Shown one piece after another: positions 1 through 8,374 of a DNA stretch of 64,000 nt. Source of the stretch: Bacteroidales bacterium (GTDB taxonomy: Bacteria; Bacteroidota; Bacteroidia; Bacteroidales; Lentimicrobiaceae); NCBI GenBank assembly GCA_016709025.1, contig JADJEQ010000003.1, positions 62,001 to 126,000 of the forward strand. The letters are read 5' to 3'. Position 1 is the first letter of the stretch. The number at the start of each line of letters is the position of its first letter. The notes beneath the pieces were generated by a model. That model had not been told where the DNA came from. It saw nothing but the letters and a program-made list of their open reading frames with translations, and did no database searches. Made by a program: the position numbers and the translations under genes.

Positions 1-1
1 G

Positions 2-643
2 ACCTACCGTTACAAAAGAGTCATCGGAGGATACCTCATCGAACTGAGGAATAAAATCTTTGAATACCTCGATAAACTCGAAGCAGGAAATCTGAATGAG
101 AATGAAATCAAAAAAATTATAAGCTTCGCTAAAGAGAAATTATACATTCAACCCGGCCCTGATTTTGAGGAAATGTCTCATATTGAGAAGATTGATTATC
201 TGTTTACCAAATTCAACCGGCCTATCAGGATTTGTGGAATGGTTAAAAACGAGGGAGAACCCGGCGGAGGTCCATTCTGGGTAAAAAATACGCAGGGCGA
301 AGTTTCACTCCAGATCGTTGAATCATCTCAGATTGATCATGAGAATCCCTCTCAAAAAGAGATCTTCAATAAATCAACGCACTTCAACCCTGTTGACCTG
401 GTTTGCTTTGTCCGTGATTTCAACAGCGAACAATTCGATCTGCGTGATTTCGTGGATCCGTCAACCGGCTTTATTTCAATCAAATCGAAAGATGGCCGTG
501 AGCTAAAAGCACAGGAACTGCCCGGATTATGGAATGGTGCAATGGCAGACTGGACTACCATTTTTGTTGAAGTACCGATAATTACTTTCAACCCGGTTAA
601 AACAGTCAACGATTTGTTACGCAAGGAACACCAGCCTGCATAA
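2..643 (+). CDS. DUF4301 family protein (C-terminal part, cut by window edge)
   Basis: The frame is open from the first bases of the window to the TAA at 641-643, so only the C-terminal ~213 residues are present and the true start lies outside. An internal ATG at 173 is in frame but is unlikely to be the start, because coding continues upstream of it. The tail contains a glycine-rich GEPGGGPFWV segment and an LPGLWNGAMADW segment that I associate with the Bacteroidota DUF4301 family. Function is unknown. The downstream DUF1858 gene begins 4 nt after the stop and is probably co-transcribed. The family call is from memory of its conserved C-terminus. Confidence 0.75.
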   Translation, partial: TYRYKRVIGGYLIELRNKIFEYLDKLEAGNLNENEIKKIISFAKEKLYIQPGPDFEEMSHIEKIDYLFTKFNRPIRICGMVKNEGEPGGGPFWVKNTQGEVSLQIVESSQIDHENPSQKEIFNKSTHFNPVDLVCFVRDFNSEQFDLRDFVDPSTGFISIKSKDGRELKAQELPGLWNGAMADWTTIFVEVPIITFNPVKTVNDLLRKEHQPA

Positions 644-647
644 ATCA

Positions 648-887
648 ATGAAGATGCCTGAGATGCCTGAAATTTCAGAGAATATTGCAATTGCTGATCT
701 TGTAGCAACATACCCATTCTCAGTTTCCTTTTTGTCGGAACGGAACCTGCATTGCATTATTTGTGGTGAGCCTGTCTGGGGCACTCTAAAAGAGCTTGCC
801 AGGGATAAAAACTTTTCTCCAAAACAGATTCAGGAATTGGTTGAAGAACTCAAATCCAAGGCTAATAGAATGACGAATGTAGAATGA
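648..887 (+). CDS. DUF1858 domain protein (CxxC redox-disulfide type)
   Basis: Small 79-residue protein. The segment from about residue 10 to 70 fits DUF1858, a helical domain often found with hybrid-cluster or other redox proteins, with the CxxC pair at Cys36 and Cys39 in the motif HCIICG. The start is the first ATG, 4 nt after the DUF4301 gene, although in-frame ATGs at codons 3 and 6 are also possible. The C-terminal residues run into the repetitive GACGAATG words of the following intergenic region, so the last few codons may be a recent extension. A role in thiol or metal redox chemistry is inferred from the family, not shown here. Confidence 0.75.
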   Translation: MKMPEMPEISENIAIADLVATYPFSVSFLSERNLHCIICGEPVWGTLKELARDKNFSPKQIQELVEELKSKANRMTNVE

Positions 888-1076
888 CGAATGACGAAAA
901 TTGCATTATTTTGCCATTTGCCTGCCCGGCTTGCCAAATGGTAGCGGATTACAATCATTTGCCGGCCAGACAGGCTAACTTACTTTTCGAATGACGCTCT
1001 TCGACTGTTCTCAACTGCGCCAGATCACCGACGCACAGAGTAACAAAAAGCGATTATTTACAGAATGATGTATGAT
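867..1076. repeat. Low-complexity intergenic stretch with GACGAATG words
   Basis: The stretch holds tandem variants of GAATGACGAATG around 868-898, a further isolated GAATGACG at 989-996, and an imperfect inverted arrangement of GCCTG..GGC words at about 918-975 around CAAATGG. No conserved reading frame is visible. It lies between the DUF1858 gene and the 3' end of the convergent pdxH gene and could contribute to termination. It belongs to the same style of wordy repeats seen at 10.4-10.9, 13.0-13.5 and 61.0-61.1 kb. Confidence 0.5.
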
Positions 1077-1712
1077 TTAAGGAGCCAGCCGTTCTTTGAT
1101 CCACTCATTTCCATCGCTCCTGAACCTGATCCTGTCGTGCAACCTACCCGGCCTCCCCTGCCAGAATTCAAAGGTATGGGGAATCACAGCAAAACCACCC
1201 CAGTTATCTGGTCTTACAATTCCTTCCGAGATTGTCTTTTCTGCAATACTGTTGTATAACTCTTCCAGCGTTTTTCTCCCGGTTATAACATCGCTTTGTG
1301 GAGAAGCAACAGCTCCGATTCTGCTTTCCAAAGGCCGGGAATTGAAATAAGCATCAGATTCCTCATCTGAAACACGGGCAGCTGTTCCTTCTACCCTTAC
1401 CTGCCTTTCAAGTTCCGGCCAAAAGAACAACAATGCTATTTCTGAATTTGCAGTCATCTCCTTCCCTTTTCTGCTGCTATAATTTGTGAAGAAAGTAAAC
1501 TTTCCGTCATCGATGCCTTTTAACAATACCATCCGCGAAGAAGGTCTTCCATGCTCTGAAACTGAAGAAACTGCCATTGCTGTTGGCTCAAGTGCCCCGG
1601 CATTAACAGCTTCATCGAGCCACATAGAAAAGAAAGCAACCGGATTGCTGCCTACAGCAACGGCATCGAGTGAATGCTTAATATAATCTTTCCTGATTCC
1701 AGCGATATTCAT
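1077..1712 (-). CDS. pdxH: Pyridoxamine 5'-phosphate oxidase
   Basis: A 211-residue protein matching the usual length of PdxH, the FMN-dependent enzyme that oxidises pyridoxine or pyridoxamine 5'-phosphate to pyridoxal 5'-phosphate in the cytoplasm. Family signatures are visible: RMVLLKGID, NYSSRKG and FFWPELERQVRVEG (FMN and substrate contacts), and the C-terminal FEFWQGRPGRLHDR signature. I chose the ATG at 1712. A TTG codon five residues upstream is in frame but the family starts near the ATG. It is convergent with the upstream pair and divergent from the DUF1684 gene, so it is probably a single-gene transcript. Confidence 0.95.
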   Translation of the reverse strand: MNIAGIRKDYIKHSLDAVAVGSNPVAFFSMWLDEAVNAGALEPTAMAVSSVSEHGRPSSRMVLLKGIDDGKFTFFTNYSSRKGKEMTANSEIALLFFWPELERQVRVEGTAARVSDEESDAYFNSRPLESRIGAVASPQSDVITGRKTLEELYNSIAEKTISEGIVRPDNWGGFAVIPHTFEFWQGRPGRLHDRIRFRSDGNEWIKERLAP

Positions 1713-1780
1713 ATAGTTTTTTTTCAATTAACATTAAAGAATTGAAACTGTTCAATTATTATCATAACGGAATATTCTGG

Positions 1781-1788
1781 TACATTTG
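1781..1788 (+). promoter_or_regulatory. Bacteroidota -7 box for the DUF1684 gene
   Basis: TACATTTG matches the TAnnTTTG -7 consensus of the Bacteroidota primary sigma factor. It lies 19 nt before the ATG at 1808 and inside any longer reading from a TTG at 1742, so it also supports the ATG start. No clear -33 element at the usual spacing was seen. Confidence 0.55.
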
Positions 1789-1807
1789 CATATTAAACCG
1801 AACTTAT

Positions 1808-2434
1808 ATGATATTTTGCAGGAAGTCCGCACTGATTGCATTGCTTCTGGTAATTTCTGTCGTCAGCAATGCCCAGAATTTACTGATCGATTCAGAATAT
1901 ATTGCATCGGTTGAGAAAGAACGCACCGAAAAGAACAGGGAATTCATTGAAGATGAAAATTCACCACTCGATTCCATTAAAAAGAAGGAGTTCCCGGGAC
2001 TGGGCTATTTCGGGGTTGACCCAAAATGGCGGGTGTCTGCAAGAATGGAAAAATACAGTAATCCGGACACTTTAAAAATGAAAACCACAACCGAAAGGTT
2101 ACCGCTTTATCTTGTTTATGGGAAGGCATATTTTTGGGTTGAAGGAAAGGAATTTGCGCTCACCATTTACCGAAATGTCGGATTGATGAGTAAACCGGGA
2201 TATGAAGATTACCTTTTTGTCCCTTTCAGGGATGAATCATCAGGTCAGGAGAGCTATGGCGGGGGCAGGTATATTGATGCCAGGGAGGTTGAAGGAGACT
2301 CAATTGTGATCGATTTCAACAAGGCTTATAATCCTTATTGTGTATACAGTAAAAAATACAGTTGTCCTGTTCCACCGGCAGAAAATTTCCTGGAATTGTT
2401 GGTTACTGCAGGAGAAAAGGATTTCAAACATTAG
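1808..2434 (+). CDS. DUF1684 family secreted protein
   Basis: A 208-residue protein with an N-terminal signal peptide (hydrophobic LIALLLVISVVSNAQ). The body carries DUF1684 hallmarks: GLGYFGVDPKWRV, a central LVYGKAYFWVEG strand, a LFVPFRDESSG segment, a GGGRYID turn and the proline/tyrosine-rich NPYCVYSKKYSCPVPPAEN end. The biochemical role of DUF1684 is not established; the members are predicted beta-rich exported proteins. The ATG at 1808 is preferred to an in-frame TTG at 1742 because a -7 promoter box sits between them and the signal peptide begins at the ATG. No operon partner is obvious; the next gene starts about 90 nt later. Confidence 0.85.
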   Translation: MIFCRKSALIALLLVISVVSNAQNLLIDSEYIASVEKERTEKNREFIEDENSPLDSIKKKEFPGLGYFGVDPKWRVSARMEKYSNPDTLKMKTTTERLPLYLVYGKAYFWVEGKEFALTIYRNVGLMSKPGYEDYLFVPFRDESSGQESYGGGRYIDAREVEGDSIVIDFNKAYNPYCVYSKKYSCPVPPAENFLELLVTAGEKDFKH

Positions 2435-2521
2435 TTAATTACGATTCAATATACGAGTCAACATTTTATTGATTTCAACTGTTTTAATCCCGCAAAAATT
2501 ACCTTGTTGAATTTCACTGTA

Positions 2522-3277
2522 ATGACCAATGCAATAATACCGGTTTCAAAATATACATCTTTGGTTGTTGTTTTGGTATGTCTGTTTGACGGACATATTA
2601 ATGCACAGACGTACAAAATGCGTGAAAACTGGTATTTTGGATCTCAGTTAAGCATCGTGTCTTTTTTTGGAGATTTGAGTGTTCACGATTTTGACCCGGT
2701 TAGAAAACTAACTGAAGAAAGCGACCTTGCCTGGGGATTTCTTGCCGGTAAATCGATCAACAGGCTGATTGATACCCGAATCTACTATAACCACGGCCAT
2801 ATGAGAGGCTCCAATGCAGGCCTCGATATGTACTTCAGCAATGATTTCAATGAATTCTGCTTAGGCACCACACTCAATCTCAGTCGTTTGATAAAACCAG
2901 CCAGCAATTCAAGGCTAACTATTGCGGCTTCCGCCGGTTTGGGGCTGAACTTCTACAGATCCATAAAATACAGTATAACTGATGGTTCCTACCTTTCATC
3001 AGAAGGCTTTTCACAAGAAAAAAATCCGGTTGGTGAAGCCAGTTCTGCCCTGGTCGTACCTCTGGGCCTCGAATTAAATTACCACCCGGGGAAGAATTGG
3101 ATGTACCTCCTTGGCTTTTCTTTCCGGATGCACAACCAGGATCTTCTGGATTCACACATAGGCTCCACAGGCATTAGCGACCGCTACTCTCTTTTATCGA
3201 TTGGATGTTCATACATCGTAAATCCTAAAAAAAAGAAACCAAAACAAAAAATTCCCGGAGTCCCGGAGAGTTTCTGA
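2522..3277 (+). CDS. Outer-membrane beta-barrel-like protein, tandem copy 1
   Basis: A 251-residue exported protein with a signal peptide ending in INAQ. The mature part is rich in alternating hydrophobic and polar strands (WYFGSQLSIVSFFGDLS, LGLNFYRSIKYSI, LLSIGCSYI), as in small Bacteroidota outer-membrane barrels of the PorT/OMP_b-brl type. I do not recognise a specific family. It is closely related to the gene at 3768-4529, sharing GDLSVHDFDPVRKL, AGKSINRL, DLLDS.IGSTGI and basic IKKK-like ends. The ATG at 2522 is preferred to a TTG six codons upstream. Function is unknown; a structural or gliding/secretion-associated envelope role is only a guess. Confidence 0.6.
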   Translation: MTNAIIPVSKYTSLVVVLVCLFDGHINAQTYKMRENWYFGSQLSIVSFFGDLSVHDFDPVRKLTEESDLAWGFLAGKSINRLIDTRIYYNHGHMRGSNAGLDMYFSNDFNEFCLGTTLNLSRLIKPASNSRLTIAASAGLGLNFYRSIKYSITDGSYLSSEGFSQEKNPVGEASSALVVPLGLELNYHPGKNWMYLLGFSFRMHNQDLLDSHIGSTGISDRYSLLSIGCSYIVNPKKKKPKQKIPGVPESF

Positions 3278-3767
3278 TTAATTGTTGAAAGTAATTAGAG
3301 ATTTACGAAGGAAACAGGATAGGTCTGTTTTCAAAAATAGCATATTCCGGATGTTTTCTCTTTTGCATGCCGCATGATTCTGTGAGTGTTCCCGGAATAC
3401 AAATTTTTCATATCGCACACCTGCACTTCATTCAAGGTGTAACAAAATAACTGTCCTGCCCTTCTGGGTCATTGGTAAAATCAGGTTTACTCAACATTTT
3501 TAAGGGTTGCTTCCCCAAACATGAATACGAATTGATATGTGAATCTTGTAACATAAATATAATGTTGTGTAATGGTTTTAACCACTTCCAGGTTTAATTT
3601 TGCTTTATAATTTCCAGCCTAAAATTTTCAGGAGTTCATTCAAATAAATGAGTTTTCCTTAAAATCAGGTGTTACAATATTTTAAAGAATTACTTTTCAA
3701 CCAATTGACTGTCAGACAACCTCAAACAGACTACATTGGGTTGATTACAAAAAAGGGATAAACTGCC
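3278..3767. other. 490-nt intergenic region between tandem paralogues
   Basis: This A+T-rich stretch has no reading frame with coding character and no clear hairpin terminator. It probably carries the promoter and leader of the second paralogue, but no convincing TAnnTTTG box was found close to the ATG at 3768. Confidence 0.4.
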
Positions 3768-4529
3768 ATGACTAACCTGACTAATTTATTTTCAAGACTT
3801 ACTGCTGTGGTTGCGATCATACTTACCTTATACCTGTGTACAAATACAGTTAAAGGTCAGACATATGATATTCGCGATAATTGGTATATGGGGCCACAAA
3901 TTTGCCTGGTATCGTTTTTCGGAGATTTGAGCGTGCATGATTTCGATCCTGTCCGAAAGCTGACTGATGAAAGTGATTTCGGGCTGGGATTGATGGCAGG
4001 CAAATCGATCAACCGGCTTATGGATGCAAGGATAAACTACATTCATGGCAAAATGAAAGGTTCAAATCCGGGACTTGACATGAACTTTAAAAGCAACTTT
4101 GATGAAATAAGCTTAGGTTTGACTATCAGTCTGAGCCGGTTGATCCTGCCTTTTAGAATTTCGAAAATAGATCTGATAGCTATGGCAGGGATAGGTTATA
4201 TTAATTACAGGTCAATAAAGTACAGTTTGTCAAATGGTACATACCTCTCTTCAGAGGGCTACACAAAGGAAAAGCAAGCTATTGGCAAAGCCAGCTCATC
4301 ACTCACTATACCCGTTGGTTTTGAATTAAGCTATCGCATAAGTCAGAACTGGATAGCTTCAGGAGGGTTTTCGTTTCGCTTATACTATCAGGATCTGCTT
4401 GATTCACAAATCGGTTCAACAGGAATAAATGATCGCTACTCAGTTGCATCCATAGGACTTTCGCATATTTTTAACCCGATAAAAAAGAAGGCATACCGGA
4501 ATTCATTCGGATGTCTGGATAGTTTTTAA
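3768..4529 (+). CDS. Outer-membrane beta-barrel-like protein, tandem copy 2
   Basis: A 253-residue exported protein with a signal peptide (TAVVAIILTLYLCTNTVKGQ). It is collinear with the upstream copy over its whole length: the N-terminal WY.G.Q...VSFFGDLSVHDFDPVRKLT, the central AGKSINRL.D.R..Y.HG, SLSRLI, YRSIKYS and the terminal DRYS..SIG..HI.NP.KKK are shared. Alternating-hydrophobicity strands suggest an outer-membrane barrel. The pair is best read as a gene duplication with divergence. The 490-nt spacer suggests separate promoters. Function unknown. Confidence 0.6.
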   Translation: MTNLTNLFSRLTAVVAIILTLYLCTNTVKGQTYDIRDNWYMGPQICLVSFFGDLSVHDFDPVRKLTDESDFGLGLMAGKSINRLMDARINYIHGKMKGSNPGLDMNFKSNFDEISLGLTISLSRLILPFRISKIDLIAMAGIGYINYRSIKYSLSNGTYLSSEGYTKEKQAIGKASSSLTIPVGFELSYRISQNWIASGGFSFRLYYQDLLDSQIGSTGINDRYSVASIGLSHIFNPIKKKAYRNSFGCLDSF

Positions 4530-4564
4530 AGCCGGGATGAAAGCATTGAGGTTGATTGATGTAA

Positions 4565-5476
4565 TTACTGCTCTTTATTTTCAGACAAATCATTTAGCAG
4601 AAAGTTGATCTTTCTGATGATCTCATGGTTTTTCTTTGTTTCCTCTTCATTCTGAGTCCGGAGTTTACCTGCAAGATTTATGAGGCTGTTGCGTTCATCT
4701 AAAAGTGATCTTGTCATTTGCCTGAGTTCCTCCACATTGTCGGGTAATTCAGAGCTAAATGTAAGATCCGGATGCGAATTCACCTTAATTTCTGAGGAAG
4801 TCTTTCTCCTGTTCCGGAGTTGTTTATTTTCATCCTCAAGTTGTACGCACTTATCCTGGAGTGATAAAAGTCTTTCCTGATTTAGCTGCATTCCCTTTTC
4901 TAGTTCATCGCGAAAATCGAGTTCACGTTGTTTCACTCTCCGGAGTTCTGCATCAGCCAATTCCAATTGTTGATTTTTTTCTACAGCTTTGCTTGCATAA
5001 TGATCAAGCCCTATTCTGAGTTTCTTTATTACACTGTAGCGGGAAACAAGGAAATAAATTAAAATAAGGCAGATAATGAGTAATACAACGACTGCTGCTT
5101 TCAGATAGGCACCAGAAAACACTTCCAATATATCCTTATTCTCAATGTCTTTCTTTTGAGTAAATAATTTTTCATTTTGCACTGAAAGCACCTTCAAATC
5201 ATCTATCAGGGCAGAATCCGACAGGATTCTTTGTTTTAGTATATCAATCACCTGCTGGTCGCGTTTCACCACCTGCTCAAGATTATCAGATACCCGTTTA
5301 AGGTTCAGCCAGGTATTAATTGTCATGGTATCCCTTACCGATCTGTATTTGTTATAATAGTATGCCCTTTCTTCCAGGAGAAGAGAGTCTGAATTTACTT
5401 CTTTTCCCATTAAAGATGTGAAAGGAATAAACGGGAAGAAGAGGATGAATAAAAGAATCAGTTTGAATTTTAACAT
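4565..5476 (-). CDS. Membrane-anchored coiled-coil protein, hypothetical
   Basis: A 303-residue protein with a signal-like hydrophobic N-terminus (LILLFILFFPFIPFTSLMG), a helical region to about residue 115, one strong transmembrane segment at about 124-146 (AAVVVLLIICLILIYFLVSRY) and a long charged coiled coil to the C-terminus. No catalytic motif is visible and I do not recognise a named family. The topology suggests a periplasmic helical sensor or scaffold with a cytoplasmic coiled coil. An in-frame ATG at 5497 lies upstream of a -7 box at 5485-5492 (minus strand), so the ATG at 5476 is preferred. Transcription would then start at or within a few bases of the start codon. Confidence 0.6.
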   Translation of the reverse strand: MLKFKLILLFILFFPFIPFTSLMGKEVNSDSLLLEERAYYYNKYRSVRDTMTINTWLNLKRVSDNLEQVVKRDQQVIDILKQRILSDSALIDDLKVLSVQNEKLFTQKKDIENKDILEVFSGAYLKAAVVVLLIICLILIYFLVSRYSVIKKLRIGLDHYASKAVEKNQQLELADAELRRVKQRELDFRDELEKGMQLNQERLLSLQDKCVQLEDENKQLRNRRKTSSEIKVNSHPDLTFSSELPDNVEELRQMTRSLLDERNSLINLAGKLRTQNEEETKKNHEIIRKINFLLNDLSENKEQ

Positions 5477-5484
5477 ATCGTTAC

Positions 5485-5492
5485 CAAAGTTA
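5485..5492 (-). promoter_or_regulatory. -7 box immediately before the coiled-coil gene
   Basis: On the minus strand this reads TAACTTTG, a TAnnTTTG match. It ends 8 nt before the ATG at 5476, leaving almost no 5' leader, so the mRNA may be leaderless or nearly so. Confidence 0.45.
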
Positions 5493-5577
5493 AGCATATT
5501 ACCCGGTTTATCAGCCCATGCTCCCGGTTTTTAGAATAACCTGATTGAATTTACCAGGTTAGCTTGGAATTTTATAA

Positions 5578-5585
5578 TAATTTTG
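5578..5585 (+). promoter_or_regulatory. -7 box for the thioredoxin-like gene
   Basis: TAATTTTG fits TAnnTTTG and lies 26 nt before the ATG at 5612. A -33 element at the usual distance is not convincing. Confidence 0.45.
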
Positions 5586-5611
5586 CATAACAAATATTTC
5601 TATGCCTGAAT

Positions 5612-7045
5612 ATGAAACGCTCATTCCCATTCTTTCTGCAATTAACTTTGACGATATCACTCCTGACTGTATCTCAGATATATGCTCAAAAAGGATACAG
5701 GATCAACATTCAGGTTGAAGGATTGAATGACAGCCTGATATTACTGGCAAATTACAATGGTGATAAACAGTTTGTTACTGATACAGCTTTTAAAGTTAAA
5801 GGTCCCGGATACTCCTTTACCGGTGGCAAAACACTTCCTGAAGGCATGTACTTTGTTGCAGGAGCCAATAAAGCCAAGCTCTTCGATTTCATTGTTTCCG
5901 GTAAACAGGAATTTACTTTAACAGCCACAAAAGAAAAGCTTCCTGCAAGTCTCGGATCAAAAAATAGTCCTGAAAATCAATTATTTTTCGATTATATTAA
6001 ATTTCTTTCCGATAAGCAAAAGCAACAGGCTGAATTGGTTGAACTTAAGAAAAAGGCTGCACCTGGTTCCGACTCTTCTAAAATGGCAGATGGCCGGATT
6101 GCTTTGCTCAACAAAGAAGTTCAGGATTACATTTCAGATATCATCAATTCCAATCCGGGAAGTTTTATTGCGTTATTTCTCAAATCAATGAAGGAGCCTG
6201 AGATCCCTCCAACACCCGTTTTAGCAAATGGCAGACCAGATTCAACTTTTAACTACCGTTACTTCAAGGCCCATTTCTGGGATAACATCAACCTTTCCGA
6301 CGATCGCCTGGTGAGAACACCATTCCTTCATTCAAAAGTTGAGCAGTATCTGACAAAGCTCACTCCACCAACCCCCGATTCATTGATAGTGGCCATAGAT
6401 AAATTATTCAGAATGGCCGGCAACAACCAGGAAACCTTTAAATATCTGATGTGGTACCTGACTGTCAAGTATGAAAGTTCTGAAATAATGGGGTATGATG
6501 CCATTTTTGTGCACCTGGTTGATACTTATTACGCCGACCCCAAAATGAGTTGGATGAATGCTACGGTTAAAGAAAATCTTATAAAGCGGGCAATTGTACT
6601 GAGGCCTTTGCTGATCGGCCAGCCTGCACCGCAGATGATCCTTTACGATACTTTGCAGAAACCTGTTTCACTTCACAAAGTGAATGCAGAATACACACTC
6701 ATTTATTTCTGGGATCCGGATTGCAGTCATTGCAAGAAAGAAACGCCACTCTTAAGGGACTTCTATGAAAAGAACAGGTTTCAGTATGATCTGGAAGTTT
6801 ATGCGGTTTGCATGGATACATCCTGGAAGGAAATGAAGAACTATATACTGAAAAACCAAACTAAATGGATAAATGTCAACGGGTTTTACAGCATGACTTC
6901 CGATTTCAGGGAAGTATATGATGTGCACAGCTCTCCTGTAATGTATCTGCTCGACAGGAATAAAATCATTATTGCCAAGCGGGTACTAACCGAACAAATG
7001 ATGGGAATTCTCACGAACAGAACCAAAAAGGATCCAATAAAATAG
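5612..7045 (+). CDS. Exported TlpA/AhpC-type thiol-disulfide protein
   Basis: A 477-residue exported protein: signal peptide to about residue 25 (ending IYAQ), an N-terminal DUF4369-like beta domain (IQVEGLNDSLILLANYNG, FTGGKTLPEGMYFV), a helical middle region resembling DUF5106, and a C-terminal thioredoxin-fold AhpC/TSA domain from about residue 335. The redox-active CxxC is at Cys371 and Cys374 in DPDCSHCKKETP, so the thioredoxin chemistry appears intact. This architecture is common in Bacteroidota and is thought to act in periplasmic thiol redox homeostasis or cytochrome/disulfide maturation. A -7 box precedes it and a strong hairpin terminator follows. Confidence 0.85.
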   Translation: MKRSFPFFLQLTLTISLLTVSQIYAQKGYRINIQVEGLNDSLILLANYNGDKQFVTDTAFKVKGPGYSFTGGKTLPEGMYFVAGANKAKLFDFIVSGKQEFTLTATKEKLPASLGSKNSPENQLFFDYIKFLSDKQKQQAELVELKKKAAPGSDSSKMADGRIALLNKEVQDYISDIINSNPGSFIALFLKSMKEPEIPPTPVLANGRPDSTFNYRYFKAHFWDNINLSDDRLVRTPFLHSKVEQYLTKLTPPTPDSLIVAIDKLFRMAGNNQETFKYLMWYLTVKYESSEIMGYDAIFVHLVDTYYADPKMSWMNATVKENLIKRAIVLRPLLIGQPAPQMILYDTLQKPVSLHKVNAEYTLIYFWDPDCSHCKKETPLLRDFYEKNRFQYDLEVYAVCMDTSWKEMKNYILKNQTKWINVNGFYSMTSDFREVYDVHSSPVMYLLDRNKIIIAKRVLTEQMMGILTNRTKKDPIK

Positions 7046-7054
7046 GATAATAAT

Positions 7055-7085
7055 AAAAAAGCCACCAATACTGGTGGCTTTTTTA
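7055..7085. terminator. Bidirectional rho-independent terminator
   Basis: A perfect 7-bp stem GCCACCA (7061-7067) / TGGTGGC (7072-7078) with a 4-nt loop is flanked by A6 on the left and T6 on the right. It sits between the thioredoxin-like gene (+) and rplT (-) and can serve both. Confidence 0.9.
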
Positions 7086-7105
7086 TTATCAGAATTTGCA
7101 TTCCT

Positions 7106-7453
7106 CTAATTTTTAACCGCTTCCACAATAGCTTTGAAAGCAACGGGGTGGTTCATAGCCAGATCGGCTAAAACCTTACGGTCAAGGTTGATATTCTTTT
7201 TCTTGAGTTTGCCCATAAATACCGAATAAGACATATTGTACTCTCTTACTCCTGCATTGATACGGACTATCCACAGGCTGCGGAAATTGCGTCTTTTCTG
7301 GCGTCTGTCACGGTATGCATACACCATGCCTTTTTCGTATGCATTTTTAGCAACCGTCCAAACATTTTTCCTCCGGCCGTACTGTCCTTTAACGGCTTTC
7401 AGGATTTTTTTTCTTCGTGCCCTTGAGGCCACTGAATTTACTGATCTTGGCAT
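7106..7453 (-). CDS. rplT: 50S ribosomal protein L20
   Basis: A 115-residue basic protein beginning MPRSVNSVASRARRKK, with the L20 segments GQYGRRKNVWTVAKNAYEKG, AYRDRRQKRRNFRSLWI and RINAGVREYNMSYS. L20 binds 23S rRNA early in large-subunit assembly. It is the last gene of a thrS-infC-rpmI-rplT operon, an arrangement shared with many bacteria, and is followed by the bidirectional terminator at 7055-7085. Confidence 0.98.
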   Translation of the reverse strand: MPRSVNSVASRARRKKILKAVKGQYGRRKNVWTVAKNAYEKGMVYAYRDRRQKRRNFRSLWIVRINAGVREYNMSYSVFMGKLKKKNINLDRKVLADLAMNHPVAFKAIVEAVKN

Positions 7454-7536
7454 TTTGTTTTTGTTTTTCGCTTTCGCGTTCCTTTATAAGAGGAATCTTT
7501 GGTGCAGAAAGCAAGGGTTAATAAATTAACACGGAT

Positions 7537-7728
7537 TTAAGCAAGCATTTGTCTTACATTCTTAGCGTCGGCCTTGTCAACGATGGCTGAATAAGTCAGG
7601 TTACGTTTACGTTTGGTCGATTTTTTCGTAAGGATGTGGCTTTTGTAAGCATGCTTCCTTTTCAGTTTACCGGTGCCGGTTACATCAAACCGTTTTTTTG
7701 CAGCGGATTTCGACTTCATTTTTGGCAT
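7537..7728 (-). CDS. rpmI: 50S ribosomal protein L35
   Basis: A 63-residue, very basic protein beginning MPKMKSKSAAKKRF with VTGTGKLKRKHAYKSHILTKKS, which is typical of L35 and of normal length. It lies between infC and rplT in the usual order, 83 nt upstream of rplT, and is expected to be expressed from the same transcript. Confidence 0.97.
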   Translation of the reverse strand: MPKMKSKSAAKKRFDVTGTGKLKRKHAYKSHILTKKSTKRKRNLTYSAIVDKADAKNVRQMLA

Positions 7729-7775
7729 TACAATAGTTGTTATTGGGTTTATATTGAGTTTTTATTCAAAACTTT

Positions 7776-8333
7776 CTACTTCTTTGGTGCGATGATCATG
7801 ATCATACGCTTACCTTCCAGCAAAGGAAGCTTTTCAACTTTTCCGTAATCCTCAAGAAGCGAAGCAAACTGAAGCAGTTTGATTTCGCCCTGGTCTTTGT
7901 ATACAATACTGCGACCCCTGAAAAATACTTCTACTTTAACTTTTGCTCCTTCTTCAAGGAATTTCATTGCATGCTTTAATTTGAAATTAAAATCATGCTC
8001 ATCTGTATTCGGTCCCAGCCTGATCTCCTTTACAACAATTTTAGCAGATTTGGCTTTGATTTCCTTCTGTTTCTTTTTGAGTTCGTAAAGAAACTTCTTG
8101 TAATCAGTTAATTTACAAACCGGGGGATTTGCGGTCGGGGAAATCTCCACCAGGTCCAGTTCCAGCCTTTGGGCCATGGCCAATGCATCTTTGATATTGT
8201 AAATACCAGGTTCAACATTTTCGCCCACAACACGAACAACCGGAGCTTTAATTCGTTCGTTAATAAAGTGTGGATCTTCTTTCTTCCTTTGTAAAGGACG
8301 CGGACCCCTCGGATTTCTAAACGGCGTTGCTAT
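7776..8333 (-). CDS. infC: Translation initiation factor IF-3 (proposed AUA start)
   Basis: IF-3 binds the 30S subunit and controls start-codon fidelity. From a GTG at 8228 the protein would be only 150 residues and would lack the conserved INERIKAPVVRVVGEN beginning of the N-domain. The frame stays open upstream, and the ATA at 8333-8331 gives 185 residues, normal for IF-3. It is preceded at a 7-nt spacing by GGAGG within CCTGAGGAGG (8350-8341), an unusually strong Shine-Dalgarno for this phylum. No ATG, GTG or TTG in frame fits as well. IF-3 genes elsewhere use rare start codons (AUU in E. coli) for autoregulation, so AUA initiation is plausible but inferred. The C-terminal domain (KAKSAKIVVKEIRLGPNTDEHD, VFFRGRS) is intact. 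Confidence 0.93.
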   Translation of the reverse strand: MATPFRNPRGPRPLQRKKEDPHFINERIKAPVVRVVGENVEPGIYNIKDALAMAQRLELDLVEISPTANPPVCKLTDYKKFLYELKKKQKEIKAKSAKIVVKEIRLGPNTDEHDFNFKLKHAMKFLEEGAKVKVEVFFRGRSIVYKDQGEIKLLQFASLLEDYGKVEKLPLLEGKRMIMIIAPKK

Positions 8334-8340
8334 ACTATTT

Positions 8341-8347
8341 CCTCCTC
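8341..8347 (-). promoter_or_regulatory. Strong Shine-Dalgarno of infC
   Basis: On the minus strand it reads GAGGAGG, 7 nt before the proposed ATA start at 8333. Such extended sites are uncommon in Bacteroidota and here decide the start, since no ordinary start codon follows at a suitable distance. Confidence 0.65.
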
Positions 8348-8374
8348 AGGTTAGTGAATAATCTGACAGGCAGT

